64,000 bases of DNA, taken from Prorocentrum cordatum. Lineage: Eukaryota > Sar > Dinophyceae > Prorocentrales > Prorocentraceae. The DNA lies in NCBI GenBank assembly GCA_963575745.1, contig CAUYUJ010020170.1, positions 507,513 to 571,512 of the forward strand. Reading direction: 5' to 3'. The position numbers were made by a program, and so were the translations under genes. This document shows positions 1-9,235 of this stretch, piece after piece (position 1 is the stretch's first letter; each line of letters starts with the position of its first letter). The notes beneath the pieces were generated by a model. The model was not told where the DNA came from, did not search any database, and saw only the letters and a list, made by a program, of their open reading frames with translations.

Positions 1-59
1 AATGATTGTGCGTTTGTTCGCAGAGACCACAGTTTTCACGATGGCGCGCCATTCTCGAG

Positions 60-470
60 TCTTCGGGCGCCAGAGGGCGGCCAAGGGCCCCATCCCGGGC
101 TCCTCGAAGGCCCCTGGGCGGCCCCGGGAGGGCCCGATGGGGCCCCGCAGGGGCCCCGAGCGATTCCAAAAAGGGCCCCAAGGCACCCCGACAAGGCCCC
201 AAGGCGCCCCAACAGGGCCCCTGGGTGGCCCCAGGAGGGCCCCGAGTTGGACTAAAGAGCAAGATGCACGGAAGGCGTTCGTCCATTTTGATTTGGCGTT
301 GGTCACGCGTCTTTCCTGACAACGCAAGATGGCTCCCAGATGGCACCAATATGCCCCCAAGATGGCCCCAGAGACCCAGATCGGCCCCGACGTGGTTTTT
401 AGAAGGCCCCGAAAGGGCCACAAGAGGACCCAGTGGCATAAAGTTGGGGTTGGGCCCTGATGGCCTCAAG
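60..470. repeat. GGCCCC/CAAGA degenerate minisatellite
   Basis: Short degenerate units of the form GGCCCCAAGANG recur every 10-12 bp. The same sequence type recurs at 2.14-2.6, 4.2-5.35, 45.36-45.48, 47.57-47.85 and 54.49-54.67 kb. Stop-free Pro/Gly/Arg frames through it are a by-product of composition and are not taken as genes. Confidence 0.75.
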
Positions 471-869
471 AGGACCCCATTTGAATGTTGTGGCATACAG
501 CTGGGCTTGGGCGTCTCTTCAGGCCCCCCCGAGGCTCGAGGGTTCTTCGGCTGGCGGAGGGCGCGCGGCACGTCGGAGCGCGTTCGCACCCTAGGGCCTT
601 CGGCAGACCCCGAGAGGAGGCCACCGAGGAAATTTCCCCGCGAGGAGCCCCCTCAGCCCCCAGAGGTGCAAACGGTCACTGCGCCTTGTTGCAATGCACT
701 AATGCGTTGCCGTTTCGGCTCGAAGCGCCCAAGGTTGGTTTCGGAGCGCTGCGGGCGCGCAGCCTTCGTCTCAGAGCGATGCGGGCACTCGGGGCGCGCG
801 ACGCGGGGAAAGTGGGGGCGCGCGGCAGAAGCCGAGCGCCGGGTGCAGTGATAGGCGGGCGCGATGACG

Positions 870-1710
870 ATTACGCGGTCACAACTGTCGCCGAGACTGA
901 GTGGTTCCAGGCAGACAAGCACACAGAGGCCATCCACCAGTTCGTGACAAACACAAATGTTGAAAGGAGCTTGCACATGGTGGACCTGTTTTCTGCGAGC
1001 CAGCACTGCCACGCAGTGTTCGCACAATGCGGGTGTCAAAGTGCAGCTGTGGATATTCTATTCGATCCGCGTCACGACATTTCCATTGAATATGGTTTCG
1101 TTGTGATTTTGCTACTGTGCCTCAGGTTGGTTCCTTTTAGCTTGTTGTTGGCAGGGCCACCTCGTTCATTGTTTATATACTTGCCGTCGTCTGTTCGCAG
1201 ACGTTACCGCGCGAATCCCCCAGGCAACCTAGACAATCAGGAGGTGCGCCTGAGTAATTTGATTGTCGAGAACGTTTGCGTGATACTGCTTTGTGTCATC
1301 AGCAGGGGCGTTAGCAGGGGCGTTAGCGTGATCGTCGAGCAGCCAACAAATTCTTGGATGTCCAGTCATCCACGCATGGTGGACTTGAGCGCAGTGAGCA
1401 ATGGCAAGCTGAAAGTATCACGACGTGGATGGGTTGTTCTGGCCATGCCATGGCTACGTGCACGCGCATGCAGAGCAACATGCCAACCGCCCGATTGCTG
1501 GTTCGCACCATGGACAGGAAGAAGTGGAAACTTGAGCACCCAGACAAAACTACGTCCTGGAACGAGGTCGGTGGGAACGTGAGTGGTGGCAAGCGCCTCC
1601 GCGAGAGCGCCGCCTATACGCCATCTTTTTGCCATGCAATTCTCGCATCGTGGGAGAAGCATTTCAACCGAGTCGGTTCGTCAGGGCCCCCGCCCCCGTT
1701 GCGCGAATAG
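870..1710 (+). pseudogene. Methyltransferase-like dinoflagellate multigene family member, broken
   Basis: Two consecutive + frames give a protein resembling a repeated dinoflagellate family with a DNA C5-methyltransferase-like fold. The first frame (to about 1,395) has VDLFSAS near 980, like the AdoMet motif I DLFSG, then LLAGPPRSLF near 1,150, where related proteins have GPPC with a catalytic-type Cys, then a QEVRLSN stretch and EQPTNSW. The second frame (about 1,395-1,710) continues with TTWMGCSGHAMA and AAYTPSFCHAI, as expected for the same family. Two lesions are visible: Arg replaces the Cys after GPP, and the frame changes near 1,390-1,405. Catalytic activity is therefore unlikely. A related domain type occurs inside the copia element at 26.6 kb, so this may be a retroelement-derived or retroposed copy. 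No promoter or intron is recognisable. The family assignment rests on remembered similarity and was not searched. Confidence 0.55.
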
Positions 1711-1989
1711 GCCCCAGGGTAAACTTAGTTGGCCGCGCAGGCCCATGTGTCTGTACTGTCTGTTCTGTAGACCTTGCTAGCTTGCACGTCACAAGAGACG
1801 CCTGCTGGGTTCGGCACATTTTCGAATTGAACAAACCAATATGTGTACATAAGCACTTGCGCCATGCATTTTACAGAGTAACATCATGCATGCATGCAAC
1901 GCAAACTATAGTAGCGCAGCGGCAAGCCAATGCTCGCAACACATAAGCATTTATATGTATACCGTACTAAATATGCTACTACCTACATG

Positions 1990-2056
1990 TGTATGTGTAT
2001 GTATGTATGTATGTATGTATGTATGTATGTATGTATGTATGTATGTATGTATGTGT
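1990..2056. repeat. (TATG)n microsatellite
   Basis: A near-perfect run of GTAT/TATG tetramers. The flanks 1,711-1,989 show no recognisable gene. Confidence 0.95.
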
Positions 2057-2139
2057 GTACATAATAAAGGCGTGCACCAACGCAGTGTAAGGGTTATCGC
2101 TTCGCGCGTTCCCCCAACCCTTCCTGTTATGTAGTGTCA

Positions 2140-2620
2140 TGGGGCCGAAGCTCCCGCCGTTGCCAACCATGCCTGGGTCGTGGGCAATGTTTTTTTTGGG
2201 GGCGTCTCTTGACTGTGTCGGCTGAGCGCCTCTTGGGCCCTCTCGAGGCGATCTTGGGGGCCTCTTGAGCCGTCCAGGGGCGTCGGGAAGCCGAAAAGGT
2301 GGAAACGTCCAAATCTGTCCAAAACCTAAGGGAATACACTGAATTTTGCTTCTTCTGTGGTTTCGCTTGGGCGTGCTCCTGGAGGCCTCTTGGGGCATCT
2401 TGGAGGCCTCCAGGGCCATTTTGGAGGCCTCTTGGGCCGTCTGGATGCCAGCTTGGGCGTCGTGGAGCGATCTTCGGGCGTCTCGGGCCTCTCTTGGACC
2501 GTGTTGGGTGCCTCTTTGGGCCCTCTTGGGGCGCTCCTGAGAGCCCTGGGGGAGTCTCCCGGGCCGCGCCCGGGCCGCGCCTGGGGTACTTTGGTCCCGG
2601 GACCCCCAGGGGCCGCCCAG
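2140..2620. repeat. TTGG tract phased at about 10.6 bp
   Basis: The CTTGG or close variants recur every 10-12 bp (GGCCTCTTGG, GGCATCTTGG, GGCCGTCTGG and similar). It is the reverse-complement orientation of the CAAGA tracts at 60-470 and 4.2-5.35 kb. Open frames on both strands are artefacts of the repeat. Confidence 0.75.
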
Positions 2621-2702
2621 CGCGCTCGAAGTAGAAATATTGTAGAGATGTTGCCGGAGATTTTAGCACGCCTCTGGCCCGTTGGGCCTGCGAAATTATA
2701 AG

Positions 2703-2803
2703 GAAAAGGAAATGAGGAGGATGAGGCGGAGGAGGAGGAGGAGGAGGAGGAAAAAACGGAGGAGGAGGAGGAGGAGGAGGAGGAGGAGGAGGAGGAGGGG
2801 GAG
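2703..2803. repeat. (GGA)n microsatellite
   Basis: Purine triplet repeat, GAGGAGG with a few interruptions. It encodes poly-Arg in one frame, which I do not regard as a gene. Confidence 0.9.
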
Positions 2804-3224
2804 GCTACGTGAGCTGATCCGTGAACCCTCCTTTCCTTACCCCCCCCCCGTCCGACCGGAATGAGGGGAAGGGACCCTTCTCAGAGGTTTCTGGGCAGGT
2901 TCCTTGGAAGGCCAAGGGTCTACTGAGCGGCCGACCGCTTTCTCAGAAAGGCCGCCCCCCCTCGCCCCCACCCCATTACGCGCACCGTCGAGGCTGGCCA
3001 AGGGAGCGATGCCGAGGCCCAGGAAGAGGAGATCACGGGGAGGGCCTCCTACGTACTCCTCTTTCTCCTCCTCCTCCTCCGCCTCCTCCATGTTTTCCTT
3101 ATAGAGGACCCTTCCTTGTCGCACCCCGAGGTTCGTCGAAGGCGGGCAGGGCGTTTCGCCTGAGGTTCCCTCACCATTCACGATCCTGAAGTTTGAAGGT
3201 GGATGGTTTTCGAAATGTTGCTGA
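2804..3224. other. No gene seen
   Basis: GC-rich sequence with C-runs and a short CTC-rich patch at 3,055-3,090. No conserved motif is visible in the open frames on either strand. Confidence 0.5.
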
Positions 3225-3225
3225 C

Positions 3226-3530
3226 TCTCGCCTAAGCGCCGCGCATATTCGTTTGAAACGTTGGCAATAGCTTCACGGATTGAAGGCTGGTGGCTCTCAA
3301 AATTCGGTTTTCATTTAAGCGCCGCGCACATTCGTCTGAAACATGTGCAAGAGCTTCGCAGATTGAGGGCGGGTCGTTGTCAAAATGTGGCTCTCGACTA
3401 AGCGCCGCGCACACTCGTTGAAGCAATTTGCAAGAGTTTCATGGATTGTGGGCGGTTCTTTTTTAATATGTGGCTCTCGCCCTAACGCCGCGCGCATTCG
3501 CTGTTAACAAGTGCACGCGTTTCGCTGATG
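3226..3530. repeat. 83-bp tandem repeat, four copies
   Basis: The anchor GCGCCGCGCA (last copy ACGCCGCGCG) occurs at about 3,237, 3,319, 3,402 and 3,485. Each copy is followed by an ATTCG-type box and a stretch ending TGGCTCTCG. A related box (CTCTCGCCGAAGCGCCGCGC) occurs again near 5,935. Confidence 0.85.
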
Positions 3531-3844
3531 CTCACTGGTAACGTACAATAAGTGACATTCTAGAACGACTCAGGGTAGTCAGGGCGCAATAGTTACGTTG
3601 ATTCGCGGTGTTGAGGCCCAGGAATGGCTCTCTGGTACGGTTCAGGATAGCCAACACGTAACAGTCAGGCTAGCTCGTGGCGTTGAAGTCCTGCGAATGG
3701 TGTTTTGGCGCGCTTCAGGATTTTCGCATGGTTGTCCCCCAACGGGGCAATTCCTTCAGTGGAAATCAACCTTTGTAGGGGCCTGTGAAAATGGAGCTTG
3801 GAGGGAGGGTGTATTGCAACATCGTTGATGTTGGGTTTGCACCG

Positions 3845-3990
3845 GTCCTCCTCTTCTTCCTCCTCCTCCTCCTCCTCATCATCATCATCATCCTCATCCT
3901 TCTCCCCGCCTAATTATCGTTACTTTTGGTTTACACGTATACGCTGCTTATACACCTGTACATTTACGCATACACATATCTATATACACC

Positions 3991-4053
<63 letters not shown>
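3845..4053. repeat. CCT/CAT microsatellite followed by (TA)n
   Basis: A CTC/ATC triplet run lies at 3,845-3,905. A dinucleotide TA run lies at about 3,995-4,053. The approach 3,531-3,844 holds no recognisable gene. Confidence 0.9.
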
Positions 4054-4057
<4 letters not shown>

Positions 4058-4189
4058 CATATAACGGCGCACCGGGTCCGGGGGCCCGGGGCCGGGACCC
4101 CGACCACAAATGTGGGCTCCGGGGGGCCCGGAGGCTCGTCGGACCGCCGGACGCCGTCCAAGATCGTTCGCAGGCGGCTTCGGAACGCG

Positions 4190-5345
4190 CTCCGATGGCT
4201 CCAGATGCCTTCCAAGACGCCTGTCATGACACCAAGAAGGTCCCAGAAGCCTCCAAGACGCTCCGAGAGGCAGCCCAAGAGAGGCCCAAGAAGCAAAAAT
4301 CGTGCCATTCCTATGGGAAAACGTATATTTTTCGCATGTTCGCCTCTTGGGCTTTCACCGCGTCCAAGACGGCCCAAGAGGCGCCCAAGACGGTCTACGA
4401 GGCCTCCGGGAGCGCTCCAAGGCTGCGCACGAGTGTCCCAGGACGGCCCCAAGACGGCCGAAGAGAGCCCCAAGACGAGTTCGAGAGGGGTCCCAGACGG
4501 AGAAAGCCAACCTCGAATTCCGAGCTTCCGGCCCAAGAGGCTCCAGGAGGCGCCAAAATGCCGCCAAGAGGCGCCAAAAGGCTCCCAAAAGCACCCCAAG
4601 ACGTTCCGAGAGGCACCCCAAGAGAGGTCCAAGAAACAAAAATCGTGCCATTCCTATGGGAAAACGTATATTTTTCGCATGTTCGCATCTTGGGCTTTCA
4701 CCGCGTCCAAGACGGCCCAAGAGGCCTCCAAGACGGCCTAGGAGGCCTCCGGGAGCGCTCCAAGGCTGCGCACGAGTGGCTCAGGACGGCCCCAAGACGG
4801 CCCAAGAGAACCCCAAGACGACTTCGAGAGGGGTCCCAGAAGGAGAAAGCCACTCTCGAATTCCGAGCTTCCGGCCCAACATATCCCAGGAGGCGCCAAA
4901 ACGCCACCCAGAGGCGCCAAAAGGCTTCCAAAATCAGCCCAAGACGTTCCGAGAGGCACCCCAAGAGGTCCAAGAAACAAAAATCGTGCCATTCCGATGG
5001 GAAAACGTATATTTTTCGCATGTTCCCATCTTGGGCTTTCACCGCGTCCAAGACGGCCCAAGAGGCCTCCAAGACCGCCCCAAGACGGCCCAAGAAGCTT
5101 CCAAGAGGGCCCCAGGACAGCCCAAGAGGGCCCCAAGACGGCCCAAGAGGCGCCCAAGATGGCCCAAGAGGGCCCCAAGACGGGCCCAAGAGGGGGCCCA
5201 GAGGGGGACCACGAACCGCAAGCTCGAGCCTTCCGCCCCAAGAGGCCGCCAGGAGGCCCCAAGGAGGCCCCTCAAGAGGCCCCAGGAGACCCCCAAGAGG
5301 CCCAAAGGAGGCCCCGAGAAGCCCCAAATCGGCCCCCAAAATGCT
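4190..5345. repeat. Tandem 340-bp repeat built from CAAGA/GGCCC units
   Basis: The sharply conserved segment CAAAAATCGTGCCATTCC starts at 4,294 and 4,637, and a third copy (one base different) at 4,977, giving periods of 343 and 340 bp. Each copy continues with GGGAAAACGTATATTTTTCG and a CAAGACGGCCCAAGAGG-rich tail. From about 5,060 to 5,330 the tail expands into a simple run with CAAGA every 10-11 bp. Two frames stay open for more than 400 codons because the 21-bp sub-unit contains no stop. I read the array as non-coding satellite-like DNA. Confidence 0.8.
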
Positions 5346-5542
5346 TCGAACCTGCTTCCAGGAGGCCCCCGACAGGTTCAGAGGCTCCCGAGAAGCTACG
5401 TCAAACTCCCAGCGAGCGGCCGGACGAGGCCCCCCACAAAATCACAAGAGGGTTCCAGTATTTGTATCCTTCAGCGCTCTCTGGCCTTCTTCCCCCTGCC
5501 CCCTTCCCTGCGACTTTCGTTGACTCAAGCTCGCCTCCTAGC

Positions 5543-5581
5543 TAGAACCTAAGCGCGCGCGAAGCGCGCGCGTGGTTCTAG

Positions 5582-5602
<21 letters not shown>
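5543..5602. repeat. Two-step palindrome plus (TA)n
   Basis: TAGAACC at 5,543-5,549 pairs with GGTTCTA at 5,574-5,580. Inside, GCGCGCGC at 5,553-5,560 pairs with GCGCGCGC at 5,564-5,571 around a GAA loop. A TA run follows to 5,602. Confidence 0.8.
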
Positions 5603-5613
<11 letters not shown>

Positions 5614-6780
5614 TATACACAGGCTCCCGCTCTGTCAAGCAGCCAGCCTGTAACCCCCGTTTCCGGGCCACTCCATCTTAGACCATGACAAGCCCGAGTG
5701 CAAAGTCGATGCGTTTCTCTCCGCATGGACGTTTGGGCGTCGACTCTGTAAAATGCGCGGCGGGATACGGAAGAGGCGCACATCGCGTGTGAAAGAGCGA
5801 AATCTCGTTCTCGCCTCGGTGTTGTGCTCATTTTTCCCGAGAGTTGAGCTCCCGCTTTGGCGCGGCGAAGTTTTTTCGCCTGCCGACTCGTCGCGACGAT
5901 AACGGATACGCGTGCGAGCGGGCGGAATGTAGCTCTCGCCGAAGCGCCGCGCAGATTGTTTCTGAAACTGGCGTTTCCGGTTTGGCGTGGCGCATCTGCT
6001 TCGCTCGCCCAGTCGTTGCGAGCGAGGCCGCGCGCGAACGGGCGAATTGTCGCCCCCGCTCAACATCCGTGCAGAATCCATGGGAGTGGCATCGGCAACA
6101 CCCCAGCATACTTATACTATATGTGCGTCGCCCCCCCGGGGGCGACGCGCGCACCGAGAAATCTTATAGTATATGCGTCGTGGCGGGCGCTTTCTGGCCA
6201 CACCGCTCGGGAAACGATATACTACAAGATGGGTATACTATATGTTCGGGTCGAACGCGCGCCTCCAAGGAGGACATGTAGTACTAGTATGTCCATGTGC
6301 GTCCCATGGCATTCCCGCTTGGGCGCGGCACATGGTCTTCGCTCGCGGGGTCGCCGGAGAGCGGCAGCAGGGCCGCGCACGAGCCGGCACGGCGAGTGGA
6401 GGTGGCAGCTGCTGCTTCGCAGGTTCTGAGTGGAAGTGGCAGCCGCTGCTTCGGCGCGGCGCGTGCCTCGTCTTCGCCACCTCTCATCGGAAGCTCAGCC
6501 GCGCAAGAGGAGGCCGAATGGTGGTCTCGCCGCAGCGCCACGCGGAGTTTCTCTGGAAGTTCTGCTCTCGCCCGTGCGCGGCCAGTGTTTTCCTCCCCCC
6601 CCCCGCACCGCCGTTGGGGAGCGGGACCGCGCGCGAGCGCCGTCCGCTCGCTGGGTGCACTGCGCGCCAGCAGCATCAAAATGTGCCAGCATTCGTTCCT
6701 ATGTTGCGGGAGGGGGTGGGAGCGGGCGGGGCCCGCCGACACGTTTGACCTGGCTGACTGGCATCCTTCCTGTCACTCTC
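5603..6780. other. Degenerate 120-bp repeats and a fold-back, no gene seen
   Basis: Sequence around 5,846-6,075 contains two diverged copies of a unit of about 120 bp (CCCGCTTTGGCGCGGCG at 5,850; CCGGTTTGGCGTGGCG near 5,968). Related boxes occur near 6,313 and 6,520. The fold-back at 6,113-6,173 is listed separately. Open frames are Arg/Ala-rich with no motif. Confidence 0.5.
6113..6173. repeat. Fold-back with strong GC stem
   Basis: GCGTCGCCCCC (6,125-6,135) and GGGGGCGACGC (6,138-6,148) are perfect complements with a 2-nt loop. The outer arms TATACTATA (6,113-6,121) and TATAGTATA (6,165-6,173) also pair, with an asymmetric internal loop. Confidence 0.75.
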
Positions 6781-6784
6781 CTGT

Positions 6785-6883
6785 TGCTCCTCCCCCTCCT
6801 CCTCCTCCTCCTCCTCATCCTCCTCCTCCTCCGCCTCCTCCTCCTCCTCCTCCTCCTCCTCCTCCTCCTCCTCCTCCTCCCCA
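6785..6883. repeat. (CCT)n microsatellite
   Basis: CTC/CCT triplet run just upstream of the LINE. It encodes poly-Pro, poly-Leu or poly-Glu depending on frame. Confidence 0.95.
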
Positions 6884-7128
6884 GGCGTGGGCTTAGGCCG
6901 TGGGAGACATTTCCCTGCGGTGCGTTTTTGCACTGCATCACTGCACTGCCCGCCCCAGGCTCGTGCGCGCCCACGCACGAGTCGACACTCAACATACCTG
7001 CAGGGCGATCTCGATCACCCGCCTGGCACAGGGCCCGCCGTCGTGCTCGCGCGCAGGCCAGGCGATTTCTGAAGATAGTCAAGCTGCGGGAACTACTCAA
7101 TCGACATCACGGGTCTCAAGAGCCTCAC

Positions 7129-8031
7129 ATGAGAAGTGCCCCCCCCGCCGCAGACGGGAATGGCGCCCGACGAGGTAGAAGACCAGAAGTCCAGAAGGAG
7201 CCGAGATGGGCATGCATGGCGACACGTCAGTGCGGCTTCGAGGGCAACTACGCCAGCAACGATAATTGCTATCAGTGCGGTCGCGACCGTCGTGGTGTAC
7301 CTGATCCAAGTTTTGTGCCACGGAAGCGACCGCCATCACGGAGACCATCCTCTCGTCCACGTGAGGGAGGAAAGGACAAGGATAAGAAACCTGACGGCGA
7401 CAGCAGTGGAGCATCCAGTCCCGCTGATGGAGTCGCTCAGGCACGCCGAGCTTTGGCAGCCCTACGGAAGTGTGGCCTGGGAGATGACGCCCCAGTCGTA
7501 CAGCAAGCTCGACGTGATTTGCAAGTGGCCGAGGAGCGCGAACAAGCTCATCGGACACCAGACGACATGCTTCGTAGATCCTTGGACAGGCACACCGCCA
7601 AATCCAAAGAGGTCGAGGATCTTAACCAAGCAGTTGCTGAGTTGGAGATCAAGCTTGGTGACAAAAAGTCGGCGCTCGTTCAGGCCAACACGGAGCTGCA
7701 GAACATCCAGTCTGAGATGCACCTGGCCAGGACCGCTGTACTCGCCGCCGCCGCCCAGCCCGTGGGATCAGATATACCGTCGGTGCAGGAAGCCATGGGT
7801 CGCCTACAGACGGTGGTGGCAGGGGCTTCAGCTGCGATACTTGCAGGCAATTCTCCAACGATGCTTCAGACACTACAGGATCAGCTTGCACAGTTGCAGT
7901 CTGCAGTCCAAGCCAGTGTTACAGCCCCAGGCACTCCGCAGGCACACCCATGGGCACCCCTCCTTGAGATGCAGGAGGCCCAAGACGCCGTTGATGCAGA
8001 GGCCGAGATGGAAGACGAAGACAGCGAGTAA
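7129..8031 (+). CDS. LINE ORF1: RanBP2-like zinc finger and coiled coil
   Basis: A 300-residue protein starting at the ATG at 7,129. The frame is open further upstream, but that part is only triplet repeat and Arg-rich sequence. Residues about 25-50 hold WACMATRQCGFEGNYASN followed by DNCYQCG, a W-x-C...C...N...CxxC layout like RanBP2-type zinc fingers. A basic, Pro/Arg-rich linker follows (about 55-85). A long helical stretch (about 95-205) has heptad-like spacing around VEDLNQAVAELEIKLGDK and suggests a coiled coil. An acidic tail ends DAEAEMEDEDSE. ORF1 proteins of LINEs usually bind element RNA as multimers. Zinc finger plus coiled coil fits that role, although the specific fold is not the mammalian one. 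It lies 28 bp upstream of the endonuclease ORF. Confidence 0.75.
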   Translation: MRSAPPAADGNGARRGRRPEVQKEPRWACMATRQCGFEGNYASNDNCYQCGRDRRGVPDPSFVPRKRPPSRRPSSRPREGGKDKDKKPDGDSSGASSPADGVAQARRALAALRKCGLGDDAPVVQQARRDLQVAEEREQAHRTPDDMLRRSLDRHTAKSKEVEDLNQAVAELEIKLGDKKSALVQANTELQNIQSEMHLARTAVLAAAAQPVGSDIPSVQEAMGRLQTVVAGASAAILAGNSPTMLQTLQDQLAQLQSAVQASVTAPGTPQAHPWAPLLEMQEAQDAVDAEAEMEDEDSE

Positions 8032-8059
8032 GGCAGCTCTTTCCTTTGTATACTTTACG

Positions 8060-9235
8060 ATGCCACGACTGGTCAACAATCGGGTTTGGTCATTGGACGA
8101 CCTGCCTTTGTCTGAACTACCTGTGGTGGCACCCACTCCCGTCGGCACGCACGGCTCGACTCCTCAGCTCTCTGGGGCAACTGGCGGCGAGTCGTACCGA
8201 CCTTCGGGACCTAGTCCTGTCGGCACGCACGGCTCGACGTTCTCGCCTCGGGGGGCGCTTGGGAGCGGGTCGCACCGACCTTCGGGAGGCCAGCGAGCTG
8301 GTACTACTGACACTACTACTACTGCTCCCAGTGGAGGGAGAGGCGTGAGGCTATCTCATCCACAGGCAGATCAAACGACATATCGTACGGCTGATACTGG
8401 GGGCGGTACGAGGCTATCAAGACTTGCAGGTGATCGACATCGTGTCACAACATCTGCTCGACGCGCGCCCAGAAGGAGCAAAAGGAAGCCGCTGGCATTT
8501 GTGACTTACAACGCCAACGGCTGGACACGTCTCAGAGGTTTTCTTGAAGAAGGCGCCGCTGGATCTCTCATTGTTGCATCTCAGGAGCTTCATGTTCGAG
8601 GGGGCCAGCGGCTACAGGCAGAAGAATGGTGCCAACGTAACGGGTGGAAGGCTTTCATCAGTGATTGTAAGACTGGCCCTACGGGTCAGCCGATGGCTGG
8701 AGTGGGCTTGTTTGTACGACACCATGTTGGCACGACTTTCTTGGACGCCCTTCCTGGAGTACGGGATCATGTACTCGTTAAGTCGTGGTGCGCGGCAGTT
8801 TACGTTCACACGGGTCCTCGAGGAGGGTTCGTGGCAGGTAGTATCTATCTTGAGCAAGGTCCTGGTCTCACGGGTGACAACATACCTCGGCTCGAGCAGC
8901 TGGGCAAGGCGCTAAGATACTATCGAGCTCCATACGTCATTGGTGGCGATTGGAACGTTTCCCCCCAGGTGCTGAGCGACAGTGCTTTTGTGGAACGCAT
9001 CGACGGCCACCTCATTGTTGCTCCGCTTGGATCTCATCGAGTGGCGGCAAATGGCACGTATACTTTTCTGGACTACTGGCTCGCCAGCGATGCCCTTGCG
9101 GCGGAGATGTCAGATGCTCGACGAGTTGAAGATTATCCGCCTCGCCTTCACTTTCCAATGAGAGTTCAAGTAGGCCCTCGGCCTCGAGCTCGCCAACTAG
9201 TGCAGCTGCATGGGCCCGCGTATTTGGCCTGGTAA
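8060..9235 (+). CDS. LINE AP-like endonuclease ORF
   Basis: The ATG at 8,060 follows the ORF1 stop closely, giving 391 residues. The N-terminal 140 residues are low-complexity and contain a 78-bp tandem duplication (PVGTHGST repeated; copies start about 8,141 and 8,219). From about residue 145 an endonuclease/exonuclease/phosphatase domain is readable: FVTYNANGW (N of motif I), IVASQELHV (catalytic E), GGDWNVSPQV (D and N) and FLDYWLAS (late D), with a final LHFP where the family has its last His region. In LINEs this enzyme nicks target DNA to prime reverse transcription. The ORF ends at 9,235, after the RT frame has already begun at 9,210. An ancestor probably had one EN-RT polyprotein, so a frameshift or recoding site lies here. 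Confidence 0.85.
   Translation: MPRLVNNRVWSLDDLPLSELPVVAPTPVGTHGSTPQLSGATGGESYRPSGPSPVGTHGSTFSPRGALGSGSHRPSGGQRAGTTDTTTTAPSGGRGVRLSHPQADQTTYRTADTGGGTRLSRLAGDRHRVTTSARRAPRRSKRKPLAFVTYNANGWTRLRGFLEEGAAGSLIVASQELHVRGGQRLQAEEWCQRNGWKAFISDCKTGPTGQPMAGVGLFVRHHVGTTFLDALPGVRDHVLVKSWCAAVYVHTGPRGGFVAGSIYLEQGPGLTGDNIPRLEQLGKALRYYRAPYVIGGDWNVSPQVLSDSAFVERIDGHLIVAPLGSHRVAANGTYTFLDYWLASDALAAEMSDARRVEDYPPRLHFPMRVQVGPRPRARQLVQLHGPAYLAW

Noticed and set aside
4195-5552. Overlapping 416- and 442-codon ORFs
   Set aside because: They run through tandem CAAGA/GGCCC repeats whose 21-bp sub-unit has no stop; several frames and both strands are open at once.
6430-7128. Longer N-terminus for LINE ORF1
   Set aside because: The frame is open to 6,430 but crosses a CCT microsatellite and motif-free sequence; the ATG at 7,129 is closest to the zinc finger.
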